Positions 26,020 through 35,199 are shown, counted from the stretch's first letter. The stretch: DNA of 64,000 bases from Rahnella bonaserana (GCF_019049675.1 NZ_JAFMOW010000068.1:1-64000); one strand, 5' to 3'. The notes: generated by a model from the sequence alone, not told the origin. A program made the numbers and translations.

Positions 26020-27372
26020 TTAAACCACTTCTGCTTTCACTCCCTGAACCCGGCGCGCTGCTTTGGCCCGGGCATATTCGTCGGCCATGGCTTTGGCTTT
26101 TGCGCCCGGCACCAGCGCCATATCACACTCTTTAGGCAGTAATGTCGTGACCGCTGCGGCAATCAGCAATGAGGCGACCAGCGCATAAATCGCGGTGCTC
26201 TGACCGTACAGGCTGACCAGCACGCCGACCAGATAGGGTCCGCAGAACCCCCCCAGATTACCCAATCCATTGATAACACCGCGTGCGCTGCCTGCGACTT
26301 CCGGCGTGGTAACTTTGCCCGGAATAGTCCAGAAGGCGCTGGTTGCGGCTTGCAGGAAGAACCCCGCACCGACCAGGAATCCGTAGGCCGCCATTATGTT
26401 GTGGCCGAAAGCCACGGACGCTGCCAGACAGGCTGCAAAACCACACAACGGCAGGGCGATGAACATACGACGTTTACCGGTTTTATCCGACAGTACCGAC
26501 ATCGCCAGGATACCCAGCATGGTACCGACGTAAGGGATAATCGCCAGCATACCGACCGAACTCATGTCGCCGCCGGTCAGGTTTTTCAGAATGGTCGGCA
26601 GCCATAAGGTGTAGCCGTAAATCCCGGTCTGATAGAAGAAGTTAATGATGATCAGCTTGACGATAGACTTGTTACGGAACACCTCTTTCAGCGGCGCGTT
26701 ATTTACCGGTGCCAGTGCTTTAAGTGCTTCGCGTTCGCGGTTCAGTTCTGTCACCAGATAGTCGCGTTCACGCTCAGAAAGCCATTTGGCCTCTTCCGGA
26801 CGGTCGCTGATGGTGAACCACCAGAAAATCATCACCACGAAAGACAATGCCCCTTCGATGATGAACAACCAGCGCCAGTCGAGCGTATCCAGAATCAGAC
26901 CCGAAAGCGGCGCGGTGATCATCCCGCCGAGCGGTGCGAACATCAGCACGTAAGCATTGGCGCGACCGCGTTCCTTATCCGGAAACCAGTTGCTGACCAT
27001 GGTCAGCACTACCGGCAACATCCCGCCTTCTGCCACACCCAGCGCAAAGCGCAGGAACAGCAACTGATACTGATTGGTGATAAAGCCGGTCAGGATGGAG
27101 ATCACCGCCCAGGCAATCAGCGAGCAGGCGATAAATTTCCGTCCGCTGCCGTGAACCGCCAGACTGCCTCCCGGAACCTGCAGGAATAAATAACCGATAA
27201 AGAATATACCGGCGGCCAGTCCGGCCATTGAAGCGGTAATCCCTAATTCCGCGTCCATACCGCCGGGCATGGCGAAACTAATATTAACCCTGTCCATGAA
27301 GGAAATAATGCAGGCGATAAGTATTGGTGTAATGACACGTAACCAGCGGGCCTTAGGAATCTTATTATCCAT
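26020..27372 (-). CDS. MFS sugar-acid transporter (anion:cation symporter family)
   Basis: This transporter of about 450 residues resembles the DgoT/GudP/RhmT group that imports hexonates and aldarates with protons. Visible features are helix 1 RWLRVITPILIACIISFMDRVNISFAMPGG, the motif WFPDKERGRANA, and 12 membrane segments. ATG 27372 follows GAGG. An upstream in-frame start at 27399 would run back into the ERIC repeat and is rejected. Beside idnR and idnO, its substrate is probably a gluconate or ketogluconate; the exact one cannot be read from sequence. It replaces the IdnT permease of the E. coli idn operon. Confidence 0.82.
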   Translation of the reverse strand: MDNKIPKARWLRVITPILIACIISFMDRVNISFAMPGGMDAELGITASMAGLAAGIFFIGYLFLQVPGGSLAVHGSGRKFIACSLIAWAVISILTGFITNQYQLLFLRFALGVAEGGMLPVVLTMVSNWFPDKERGRANAYVLMFAPLGGMITAPLSGLILDTLDWRWLFIIEGALSFVVMIFWWFTISDRPEEAKWLSERERDYLVTELNREREALKALAPVNNAPLKEVFRNKSIVKLIIINFFYQTGIYGYTLWLPTILKNLTGGDMSSVGMLAIIPYVGTMLGILAMSVLSDKTGKRRMFIALPLCGFAACLAASVAFGHNIMAAYGFLVGAGFFLQAATSAFWTIPGKVTTPEVAGSARGVINGLGNLGGFCGPYLVGVLVSLYGQSTAIYALVASLLIAAAVTTLLPKECDMALVPGAKAKAMADEYARAKAARRVQGVKAEVV

Positions 27373-27389
27373 TCTATGATCCTCGGTGA

Positions 27390-27513
27390 AGCTCGTCATA
27401 CTTCAGGTTGCAGAGGCGTTGGCTGCGCCCGCCAACCCCGGTCACTTACTTGTGTAAGCTCACGGGGATTAACGGCCTTGCCGCCTTCCCGCAACCCGAA
27501 TTATTTAGAGCAT
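27390..27513. repeat. ERIC (IRU) element 3
   Basis: This third copy (GCGTTGGCTGCG, CCCCGGTCACTTACTTGTGTAAGCTCAC) lies directly upstream of the transporter start codon and so within its 5' untranslated region or promoter. Confidence 0.9.
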
Positions 27514-27588
27514 GTTCAATGCGACGTTTAATTAAATATTTCGTCTTTCGGCGATGACTTAATAAAAGCATTTTGAGGAAAGTATTTC

Positions 27589-27602
27589 GTGACAGGAGTC
27601 AC
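27589..27602 (-). promoter_or_regulatory. CRP-type site upstream of the sugar-acid transporter
   Basis: GTGA-CAGGAG-TCAC within an extended palindrome (CGTGAC-AGGA-GTCACG, 27588-27603). It fits the CRP half-site spacing and lies in the 326-bp gap between the transporter and idnR, which otherwise holds the ERIC repeat and an ATCCTGCA/TGCAGGAT hairpin at 27641-27668. Confidence 0.5.
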
Positions 27603-27698
27603 GTTGAATTATGTTAAGAAAAGGTGTTACCACATACGTGATCCTGCACCGGAGTTCGCGTGCAGGATGGAAGGGGGAAACTGAGGCAGAAAGGAGAG

Positions 27699-28682
27699 TT
27701 AAATCGTGCCACCAAGGGAAATCCGGTAGTGCAGATCTACACGTTCAATCGTAGGCAGGTTTCTGATTTTTTTGAGTAAAATCTCCGCAACGACTTTCCC
27801 CATTTCAAAGCGCGGCGTGATGACGCTGGCCAGTAATGGTGTGGTGGCCAGCCCGATATCTAATCCGTGGAAGCCGGAAATCGCCATGTCCTGCGGAACG
27901 CGGATGCCCAATTTGATACATTCCTGTAACACACCAACGGCAATATCGTCATTGGTACATAAAATAGCGTTGGTCTGCGGATATAACTGGCGCGCCATGG
28001 CTAACATTCCGGCACCAATAGATACGGATGAAACTTTATTGGGCGTGATATGTACCGGCGTCAGACCCCGTTCAGTCATGGCGCGGCTGTAACCCTGATA
28101 ACGTTTCTGGTCACGGGCATCCGACATCGAACCGAAATACACCACATGCTCTTTGCCGCTGGCGAGGAGGGTATTCGCCATATCGTAACCGGCCTGCTGA
28201 TTATCAAAACCGACCGCGATGCGCCCGTGCGTGTCATCGAGATCCATCACCTGTGCGACAGGAATTTCGGCGGCATTCAGGTACTTATCGGCTTTCAGCG
28301 TATGCACGGAATCAGTGAGGATAAGCCCTGCAAGCTGATAACCCAGCAGATTGACGATATGTTCTTCTTCGCGCTCTTTGCTGTAATCGTAATTGACCAC
28401 CAGCGTCTGAAAACCCTGTGCGGAAGTGACTGACTCAATACCGGCCAGCAAGTCGGAGAAAATCTGGTTGTTGAACGAGGGCACTAAGATGCCGATACGC
28501 GGCGCTTTCGCCGGTCCGCGGGCTTCTTCCAGCGGATATCCCACTTCTTCCATCACCTTTGTGATGCGTTCGCGGGTTTCAGGAGACACCTTTTCCGGCG
28601 TGCGCAGAAAACGGCTCACCGTCATCTTTGTGACGTCCGCCAGTTGGGCGATGTCCTGTAGTGTCACGCGCTGATTTCTCAT
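27699..28682 (-). CDS. idnR: IdnR-like LacI-family regulator of gluconate/idonate genes
   Basis: This 327-residue regulator has the LacI-type helix-turn-helix MRNQRVTLQDIAQLADVTKMTVSRFLR at its start and a periplasmic-binding-like effector domain (ILVPSFNNQIFSDLLAGIESVTS, TNDDIAVGVLQEC, ISGFHGLDIG). It is much closer to E. coli IdnR/GntR than to other LacI proteins. ATG 28682 fits the family start and AGGAAAA; the upstream in-frame extension is rejected. In E. coli, IdnR responds to 5-ketogluconate or idonate and activates the idn genes. It is divergent from idnO, which it probably controls. Confidence 0.85.
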   Translation of the reverse strand: MRNQRVTLQDIAQLADVTKMTVSRFLRTPEKVSPETRERITKVMEEVGYPLEEARGPAKAPRIGILVPSFNNQIFSDLLAGIESVTSAQGFQTLVVNYDYSKEREEEHIVNLLGYQLAGLILTDSVHTLKADKYLNAAEIPVAQVMDLDDTHGRIAVGFDNQQAGYDMANTLLASGKEHVVYFGSMSDARDQKRYQGYSRAMTERGLTPVHITPNKVSSVSIGAGMLAMARQLYPQTNAILCTNDDIAVGVLQECIKLGIRVPQDMAISGFHGLDIGLATTPLLASVITPRFEMGKVVAEILLKKIRNLPTIERVDLHYRISLGGTI

Positions 28683-28804
28683 GCGGAATTTTCCTGATTG
28701 GGCCTGCAAAGATACCTTGTTATTGAAACAGAAAGCGCCGGAAATTGTTATCAAAATGATGAGGATCACACCGGGAGTAACAGGGTTTTTTAACATTCCG
28801 TCAG

Positions 28805-28818
28805 GTGATCTGTATCAC
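28805..28818 (+). promoter_or_regulatory. CRP site upstream of idnO
   Basis: GTGA-TCTGTA-TCAC, a consensus CRP core in the idnR-idnO divergent gap, about 76 bp before the idnO start codon. Catabolite activation of idnO, and possibly idnR, is inferred. Confidence 0.65.
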
Positions 28819-28887
28819 AGTTTAGCGCAGGGTAAACCGGTGTAGTGAAGCTAACTTTTTAAATCAGCATTCAATAAGGCCAACGTC

Positions 28888-29652
28888 ATGACAAATCTGT
28901 TCTCACTGGATAATAAAAAGATTCTGATCACCGGCTCGACGCGCGGTCTGGGTTTCCTGCTGGCTAAAGGGCTGGCGCAGCATGGCGCAGAAATTATCGT
29001 TAACGGCACGCAACCGGAGTCGACGCAAAAAGCGGCTGAAGCCTTGCGTGCAGAAGGCTTTATCGCCCATGCCGTCTCTTTCGATGTCACCAGCAGCCAG
29101 GCGGTGAATCAGGCGATTGATCATATCGAAAGCACTATCGGCCCGATTGATGTGCTGGTAAATAACGCCGGTATTCAGCGTCGCCATAAATTCACTGAGT
29201 TTCCGGAAAAAGACTGGGACGACGTGATTGCGGTGAATCAGAAATCTGTGTTCCTGGTATCGCAGGCGGTGGCGCGTTACATGATCCAGCGCGAGCGTGG
29301 CAAAATCATCAATATCGGTTCGATGCAAAGTGAGCTGGGCCGCGACACCATCACGCCATACGCCGCGTCAAAGGGTGCGGTAAAAATGCTGACCCGCGGC
29401 ATGTGCGTTGAGCTGGCACGCTACAATATTCAGGTGAACGGTATCGCACCGGGCTATTTCAAAACTGACATGACGCAGGCGCTGGTGGATAACAAAGAGT
29501 TCTCCGAATGGCTGTGCAAACGCACCCCTGCTGCACGCTGGGGTAATCCGGAGGAGCTGGTCGGCGGCGCGGTTTATCTGTCTTCTAAGGCCTCAGATTT
29601 CGTGAATGGTCATTTACTCTTTATTGATGGCGGCATGCTGGCTGCAGTATAG
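28888..29652 (+). CDS. idnO: Gluconate 5-dehydrogenase IdnO
   Basis: This 254-residue short-chain dehydrogenase is near-collinear with E. coli IdnO, which reduces 5-ketogluconate to gluconate in the cytoplasm. Cofactor motif TGSTRGLG (16-23), NNAG, catalytic Tyr/Lys in TPYAASKGAVK, and the conserved NIQVNGIAPGYFKT and FVNGHLLFIDGGM are visible. It follows a CRP-type site, and a second dehydrogenase gene starts nine bp after its stop, so the two form an operon. Confidence 0.92.
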   Translation: MTNLFSLDNKKILITGSTRGLGFLLAKGLAQHGAEIIVNGTQPESTQKAAEALRAEGFIAHAVSFDVTSSQAVNQAIDHIESTIGPIDVLVNNAGIQRRHKFTEFPEKDWDDVIAVNQKSVFLVSQAVARYMIQRERGKIINIGSMQSELGRDTITPYAASKGAVKMLTRGMCVELARYNIQVNGIAPGYFKTDMTQALVDNKEFSEWLCKRTPAARWGNPEELVGGAVYLSSKASDFVNGHLLFIDGGMLAAV

Positions 29653-29660
29653 GAGGCCCA

Positions 29661-30404
29661 ATGAACAAAATTGCATTAATCACTGGCGGGGGCAGCGGTA
29701 TCGGTCTGAGTGCCGCGAAAGCGCTGGAAGCGACTGGATTTACCGTGATTCTGGCCGGACGAAACAAAGAAAAGCTGGAGCAGGCCGTTGCGCTGTTTGC
29801 GCCGGGACAGGCGGTGGCGCGCCAGCTGGATGTGACCCGCCCGCAGTCAGTCGCCGCGCTGTTTCAGGATATTCACGAAACCTTCGGACGTCTGGATTTG
29901 CTGTTCAATAACGCCGGTAATAACGTGAAAGATGTGCCGATTGAAGAACTGCCGGTGGAAGACTGGCTGTCGGTGATCAATACCAATCTGACCGGTGCGT
30001 TTTTGTGTACGCAGGCGGCGGTGAAACTGATGAAACAGCAATCGCCGCAGGGCGGACGCATCATCAATAACGGATCGATTTCAGCGCAGTCACCGCGTCC
30101 GAATTCCGCGCCATACACCGCCAGCAAACACGCGATTACCGGGCTGACCAAATCCACGGCGCTGGACGGGCGCGCATTCAATATCGCCTGCGGACAAATT
30201 GACGTCGGCAATGCGGCGACGGATATGGGCAATAAGGCGCTGGCGGGCAGAATGCAGGCCGACGGGCATATTGCTGAAGAACCGGTGATCCCGGTGGAAC
30301 GCGTCGGCGAGGCGGTGGCATTTATGGCCGGTTTACCGCTCGACACCAACGTGCTGACCATGACCGTCATGGCGAGTGCCATGCCGCTGGTCGGTCGCGG
30401 ATAA
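29661..30404 (+). CDS. Short-chain dehydrogenase of unknown substrate
   Basis: This 247-residue classical SDR has the cofactor motif TGGGSGIG (8-15), NNAG (91-94 region), a catalytic Ser in NNGSISAQ and Tyr/Lys in APYTASKHAIT. Its C-terminal region (TDMGNKALAGRMQADGHIAEEPVIPV) differs from idnO. Co-transcribed with idnO, it may act on another keto sugar acid, for example 2-ketogluconate, but nothing in the sequence fixes the substrate. The ribosome site AGGAGG before ATG 29661 is strong. A bidirectional terminator follows. Confidence 0.85.
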   Translation: MNKIALITGGGSGIGLSAAKALEATGFTVILAGRNKEKLEQAVALFAPGQAVARQLDVTRPQSVAALFQDIHETFGRLDLLFNNAGNNVKDVPIEELPVEDWLSVINTNLTGAFLCTQAAVKLMKQQSPQGGRIINNGSISAQSPRPNSAPYTASKHAITGLTKSTALDGRAFNIACGQIDVGNAATDMGNKALAGRMQADGHIAEEPVIPVERVGEAVAFMAGLPLDTNVLTMTVMASAMPLVGRG

Positions 30405-30423
30405 ACTGAGTTTCAGGCATAAA

Positions 30424-30448
30424 AAAACGGCCCGTTACGGGCCGTTTT
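30424..30448. terminator. Bidirectional terminator after the idnO operon
   Basis: AAAACGGCCCG / CGGGCCGTTTT arms with a TTA loop, flanked by A and T runs, between convergent genes. Confidence 0.88.
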
Positions 30449-30465
30449 GCATGTCGGTATACGGA

Positions 30466-31878
30466 TTACGCTGCTTTGATTTTGCGTTTCCGGCCAAGCC
30501 AGAAAATCAGTACCAGCAGAATAATCACGCCAGCCACCATTGCCGGAGCCATAAACGGCTGCAATTTCGCCAGCAATGTGACCGGCCCGCCTGCGCGTAA
30601 CACTGCGACATCGTGCGCGCTGACCTGAATAGCCGCGTTGCCGTAGTTCTTCAGCACGTAATTAGAGATGTCAGCGATTTGCTGGTCATCCAGCTGACCG
30701 ACATACGAACCCACGCCAAATTTAGGCATCAGCACGTGATGGTCGCCAACCTGACGATCTACGCCGTACAGAATCGCGGAAATCAGGTTTGACGCATTGC
30801 CCATGCCGGTCGCCGTGTTGTTGAATAACGACGGATACGCCTGATTCTTGCTGCCTGATCCGTCGGGCTGGTGGCAACTGGCGCAGTAGCCGCTGAACAA
30901 TGCCGCCCCGTTATCGATGGTTTTATTGGCGTTAAACGGATGCGCACCGCGCAGACCTTCTTCAACATTCACCGGCTTACCGAAAGTATCCGCCGCCTGC
31001 GTATCACGCGGGTCACGTACCGGTGTGCTGTTTTTCAGGTAGAACGCAATCGCATTCAGGTCAGTGTCAGACATATATTGCAGGCTGTTTTGCACCGCTT
31101 CAGCCATGCCGCCTGCTGCCTGGTTTTTACCGGCAGTACGACCTGTTTTCAGGTATTCCACCAGCTGAGCCTGCGACCAGTTACCGATACCGCTGACCGG
31201 ATCAGAACTGATATTGGGCGCATACCACGGGCCGACCATGCCGCCGGCCAGCGGTTGATCCGTCACCGACCCCATCATCAGGTTACGTGGCGTGTGGCAG
31301 GTATCACAGTGACCGGCACCGTTGACCAGATACGCGCCGCGGTTCCATTGCTCACTTTTCGACGGATCCGGCTTAAACGGGGTGCTGTCGAGATACATCA
31401 TGTTCCAGCCCGCCATGGCAATACGCATGTTGAACGGGAACGGCAGGGCAGTTTCAACATTCGGCTGCTCGACCGGCTTAACACCTTGCTGGAAATAGAC
31501 ATACAGCGCGTGCATGTCGGCATCGCTCATATGGCTGTAAGAGGTGTAAGGCATGGCCGGGTACAGATTGGCACCGTCAGGGCGAACGCCTTCACGCACC
31601 GCGCGGGTAAACTGTTCTTCGGTGTAACTACCGATACCAAACTGCTTCGATGGCGTGATGTTCGTCGTGTAAATCGTGCCCATCGGCGAGTGGATTTCAT
31701 AGCCACCGGCAAACGGCTTACCGCCTTCCGGCGCGGTATGACAGGCCTGACAGTCAGCCGCTGTCGCGACTTCCTGACCCTGATGAATAAGGGCTTCCTG
31801 AGTGTCATCTGCCATCGCGCTGGCGGCAAAGCCCCCGAACGCGGCGCTCAGCAGGCAGGCGGTGAGAAGTTTTTTCAT
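30466..31878 (-). CDS. Gluconate 2-dehydrogenase, triheme cytochrome c subunit
   Basis: This 470-residue periplasmic cytochrome is anchored to the inner membrane. A signal peptide (MKKLLTACLLSAAFGGFAASAMA) is followed by three CxxCH heme sites: CQACH (43-47), CDTCH (191-195) and CASCH (332-336). A C-terminal membrane helix (VAGVIILLVLIFWLG) is followed by a basic tail. This is the electron-transfer subunit of the gluconate/sorbitol-type GMC dehydrogenases and passes electrons to ubiquinone. ATG 31878 overlaps the stop of the flavoprotein gene (ATGA), showing translational coupling. Substrate assignment rests on subunit make-up and the idn neighbours. Confidence 0.9.
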   Translation of the reverse strand: MKKLLTACLLSAAFGGFAASAMADDTQEALIHQGQEVATAADCQACHTAPEGGKPFAGGYEIHSPMGTIYTTNITPSKQFGIGSYTEEQFTRAVREGVRPDGANLYPAMPYTSYSHMSDADMHALYVYFQQGVKPVEQPNVETALPFPFNMRIAMAGWNMMYLDSTPFKPDPSKSEQWNRGAYLVNGAGHCDTCHTPRNLMMGSVTDQPLAGGMVGPWYAPNISSDPVSGIGNWSQAQLVEYLKTGRTAGKNQAAGGMAEAVQNSLQYMSDTDLNAIAFYLKNSTPVRDPRDTQAADTFGKPVNVEEGLRGAHPFNANKTIDNGAALFSGYCASCHQPDGSGSKNQAYPSLFNNTATGMGNASNLISAILYGVDRQVGDHHVLMPKFGVGSYVGQLDDQQIADISNYVLKNYGNAAIQVSAHDVAVLRAGGPVTLLAKLQPFMAPAMVAGVIILLVLIFWLGRKRKIKAA

Positions 31879-33530
31879 GCTGCACCTGCCAGTTTTTTCG
31901 CCATGTCGTCTGCTGCTTTCAGGCCGAGTGCGGCCATCGTCAGCGTACTGTTCACCACGCTTGATGACGGAATCGCACCGCCGCCCGGCAACCACAGGTT
32001 AGCGTGGTCGTGCGCACGGCATTCACCGTTAACCACAGAATCTTTCGGATCACTGCCCATGATAGTGCCGCCCATGATGTGGTTATTGGCGTTCAGGCTG
32101 GTGGTGATGTTGAATTCTTCGGCCATAAACAGGGAACCGATGTGTTCCAGCTGTTTATGCGCGGCTTCCGCGCCTTTACGCACGTAATCGCCGACATCGT
32201 AATGAATGTCCGGGCACGGCAGACCGTGCGGATCTTTACGGGTGGTGCTGAGTGTCAGGCGGTTATTTGGATCCGGCAGCGGTTCCAGGCTGATAGACAA
32301 GTCCACACCAAAGATAGAACGGCGGCGAATTTCCTCATCCAGCTCTTTGCCGACCAGACCCATCTGCAACGCTTTTGACGTTGCGGGGATCACACGGCTG
32401 ATATTGTTGAGGATCATTTTGTTGGCAGAATATTCTTTGCGGAAATCACCGTCGCGCGGGCCCACCAGACAGCTGCTCTGCGCCGGACCGCGGCCAATCC
32501 ACAGTGGCTCTTTGGCAATAAACGTACAGTGGAAACCGGAGTGGTCCATCATGTTACGGCCAACGTGATCAGACGAGTTAGCGATACCGTTCGGGTTCTT
32601 TTCGTTAGCTGCCATCAGCAGCAGACGCGGAGTTTCGATACCGTTGCAAGCCAGTGCGAAGACTTTACCGGTGGCTTTGTGCGATTTTTTATCGCTGTCC
32701 AGCCAGTGAACGGCGGTCACATTGTTGTTTTCATCGGTGTCGATTTTATAGACAACCGCTTCGGCCAGCACCACGGCGCCTTTGTTTTCTGCGCGCTCCA
32801 CGTGGGCAATACCGTTATACATTGCACCAATCGGGCAGATCGGCTGGCAGTTGTTGTTACCGCAGCAGGTCGGGCGACCGTTCCACGGACGCGTGCTGCG
32901 GCCCTGGGGGATCGGCACTGAACGGTAACCGTGCGGATTCACGATCTCAGCAAAACGTGTGTCGCCGTAACCGTAAGGCACCTGTTCCATCGGATAGGGT
33001 TTGCTGCGCTCGGAAGGTGATTGCAGTTCAGGATCATTCGGGCCTGCTACACCAATCTCTTCTTCCGCGCGGCAGTAATACGGTTCGAGTTCATCATAGG
33101 AAATCGGCCAGTCGCGGCCCACGCCGTACAGCGTTTTCATTTTGAAATCGTTAGGAACATGACGCCAGCAGGAAGCCGCCCAGTGCCAGGTGGTGCCGCC
33201 AACGGTGCGCAGATAACCCTGTTTGAAACTGCTGGCGCTCGGCCCGGTCAGGTGGACGTAGTTATTTTCCGGGAAGTACAACGGAGCAGGGGCTTTTTCT
33301 GACTGCGGATACAAACCCTGGAAGTCAGAGCCTGCACGGTTTTCGAAAGGCATATTGCGCCAGTTTTCCACGGCCTGCGCGCGTTCGATACGTAAGCCTG
33401 CTTCCAGCACCAGAACGGAATATCCCTGGCTGACCAGCTGATCGGCAATCATGCCGCCCACGATGCCGGAACCGACAACAATCACATCAGCAGACGCATC
33501 GCCGTCTGCAGTAAATTCTGGTTTTTTCAT
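31875..33530 (-). CDS. Gluconate 2-dehydrogenase, FAD-containing GMC subunit
   Basis: This 551-residue GMC oxidoreductase carries FAD and oxidises the sugar acid on the periplasmic side. It has the dinucleotide motif GSGIVG (20-25), a GMC signature region (GTTWHWAASCWRHVPNDF), a Cys-rich stretch (CCGNNNCQPICPIGAMYN) typical of the three-subunit membrane enzymes, and a C-terminal active-site region with NSTLTMAALGLKAAD. It has no signal peptide of its own; export with the Tat-signal small subunit is usual in this family. It overlaps the small-subunit stop by one base and the cytochrome start by four. Confidence 0.9.
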   Translation of the reverse strand: MKKPEFTADGDASADVIVVGSGIVGGMIADQLVSQGYSVLVLEAGLRIERAQAVENWRNMPFENRAGSDFQGLYPQSEKAPAPLYFPENNYVHLTGPSASSFKQGYLRTVGGTTWHWAASCWRHVPNDFKMKTLYGVGRDWPISYDELEPYYCRAEEEIGVAGPNDPELQSPSERSKPYPMEQVPYGYGDTRFAEIVNPHGYRSVPIPQGRSTRPWNGRPTCCGNNNCQPICPIGAMYNGIAHVERAENKGAVVLAEAVVYKIDTDENNNVTAVHWLDSDKKSHKATGKVFALACNGIETPRLLLMAANEKNPNGIANSSDHVGRNMMDHSGFHCTFIAKEPLWIGRGPAQSSCLVGPRDGDFRKEYSANKMILNNISRVIPATSKALQMGLVGKELDEEIRRRSIFGVDLSISLEPLPDPNNRLTLSTTRKDPHGLPCPDIHYDVGDYVRKGAEAAHKQLEHIGSLFMAEEFNITTSLNANNHIMGGTIMGSDPKDSVVNGECRAHDHANLWLPGGGAIPSSSVVNSTLTMAALGLKAADDMAKKLAGAA

Positions 33531-34147
33531 CAGGCTTTGCTCACAACATTTGTTTCAGAAGGGTTGGTAAAACGATCGGCGTTCATGGATTCCGGCATCG
33601 CGGCAGCAGGAGGCGCAGCAGTGAAGTACAGCGGGCCATTACCGCAGTAAGTCGGCACAATCAGGCCGTCACTCACCGGGCGATACATCAGTGCATCTTT
33701 ATATGAAATCAATATGGAATCGGTTCCATGTCCGACCGTGCCGGTATACCACGCAGTGACGATACTGGTGACCAGTTCACCCAGACCGTTTTGCTTTGCC
33801 ACTTCCTGCAAATCTTTAGCCGCCTGACCCGGTTTCACCAGCGCATGCAACTTGCTGACTTGCGCCGGGAAGTCGGGCTGTGAACGATAAAAGGCGTTAA
33901 AAATCTGTGCAGATGAGCCTTCGCTGATATTTTTATGCTCAGTGATGGCCTGTGAAACCAGATAGAACTGACCGAAGATGACCGGATCCTGTGTGGCGGT
34001 TTCTTTCTCCGCCTGGCTCAGGAACGGGAAACCGAGCAGCGTGGTAGCTACCATCGCGGAGGTGAGACCTTTCAGCAGTTCACGACGACTGAAACCGGTT
34101 CCATTTTCTGGTGAATTTCTTCCAATAATTGAAGGATCGTTTTCCAT
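33530..34147 (-). CDS. Gluconate 2-dehydrogenase small (gamma) subunit, Tat-exported
   Basis: This protein of about 205 residues carries a twin-arginine signal (FSRRELLKGL followed by a hydrophobic segment), then the subunit 3 domain with NAFYRSQPDFPAQVSKLHALV and AWYTGTVG. In this enzyme class the small subunit escorts the flavoprotein across the membrane. I start at ATG 34147; a TTG at 34180 would add 11 residues, and neither has a convincing ribosome site. It is first in the three-gene operon. Confidence 0.86.
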   Translation of the reverse strand: MENDPSIIGRNSPENGTGFSRRELLKGLTSAMVATTLLGFPFLSQAEKETATQDPVIFGQFYLVSQAITEHKNISEGSSAQIFNAFYRSQPDFPAQVSKLHALVKPGQAAKDLQEVAKQNGLGELVTSIVTAWYTGTVGHGTDSILISYKDALMYRPVSDGLIVPTYCGNGPLYFTAAPPAAAMPESMNADRFTNPSETNVVSKA

Positions 34148-34826
34148 CTCTTTCTCGCTGGGAATGGGTTGTTTTGCCAAACGGCAGTGAATTCGCTTGT
34201 CTGATTCTTATTATAATTTGCGTAATGCGAGATTTATCAGCGGGTTAGTTCCAGCCGATATCTGTCCCGATAGGGTATACCACTTATAACGGTGCGGATG
34301 ATAAGCCAGGAATGAGGGATTTGTGCAAACAAATTGTGCGGATTTATTAACATTAGATCCAGATTTTAACGTATGATGCGGCGCGGAAAAAATTGTAACC
34401 AACTGGTTCATTTCAGGATGAAATTAACACCGGACTTTGACTGTTACACGAAGTGACTACTGTCTATTTACCTGACAGTTAAGGGATAAACAGAGATTTT
34501 GGCGTTTTCATTGATTGTTATTTGTATATAAAATGTAAATGAATAAGCAATTAAAAGTAACGTCAATTGATTAAAATGGTTGTAGATCAAGTTGGAAAAG
34601 GTTACAAATAAGCCAAAATGAGATCTGCCTCTCAAATTATCCGGGAGCAGACATAAAAATGACCTCAATCTGCGTTTTTGTATCCGGCAACGTTAATTTA
34701 ATGTTAATTATTTGAGCGTAAGTTGGGCAAAGCGAAGACTGTCGGCTATAACTTAAGCTGTATGGTTGTAGCGATTTTGTAAAAACATCTTGTATAAGAT
34801 GTATGAATCACTGTCTGGGGAGCCAC
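34148..34826. other. AT-rich intergenic region, promoters only
   Basis: This stretch separates the divergent gluconate dehydrogenase operon and yejG. It is AT-rich, and its short open frames have no conserved features or ribosome sites. It should hold both promoters. I see no repeat or RNA gene in it. Confidence 0.5.
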
Positions 34827-35171
34827 GTGAATAATATCCAACTTTCGGTAGTACATCGTTTGCCGCAAAGTTATCGCTGGTTGTCAGGTTTTGCCGGTAT
34901 CAAAGTTGAACCGATTCCGTTGCCTGGTAACGATGAAGATAACAATCTGATCGGCCTGAAACTGCTCAGCCATGAGGGCGAACTCGCCTGGCAGGTCATG
35001 CACCAGCTGACGAATGCGTTAGAAGATATTCAGGTTAAAGCCGCGATCGTTGAAATTGACGGTGAACCCTGCCTGTTTGTTCATCGTGAAGATGAAAGCG
35101 CCACGCTTTGCTGCCTGAAGAATATTGGCGCCGCGATCGCAGAATCCGTTAGCGCACTTTATCCGTTCTGA
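34827..35171 (+). CDS. yejG: YejG family protein
   Basis: This 114-residue protein is homologous to E. coli YejG: QLSVVHRLPQSYRWLSGFAGIKVEPIP, the acidic middle and GEPCLFVHREDE are conserved. GTG 34827 after GGGAG is chosen because it gives the E. coli start (MNNIQLSVVHRLPQ); an ATG at 34803 is a less likely alternative. Function is unknown, though genetic links to aminoglycoside response are reported for the family. In E. coli it sits between yejF and bcr. Confidence 0.88.
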   Translation: MNNIQLSVVHRLPQSYRWLSGFAGIKVEPIPLPGNDEDNNLIGLKLLSHEGELAWQVMHQLTNALEDIQVKAAIVEIDGEPCLFVHREDESATLCCLKNIGAAIAESVSALYPF

Positions 35172-35173
35172 AC

Positions 35174-35199
35174 CGCCTGAAATCTCACGCTTTCAGGCG
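35174..35199. terminator. Hairpin between convergent yejG and yejF
   Basis: Perfect nine-base arms (CGCCTGAAA / TTTCAGGCG) directly after the yejG stop. The U-tract is weak on both strands. Confidence 0.6.

Noticed and set aside
30871-32187. Long open frame (438 codons) on the plus strand
   Set aside because: It is antisense to the triheme cytochrome and flavoprotein genes, whose heme and GMC motifs are clear; it has no recognisable domain of its own.
34211-34668. Two 66-codon minus-strand frames in the gap before yejG
   Set aside because: AT-rich chance frames without ribosome sites or conserved features.
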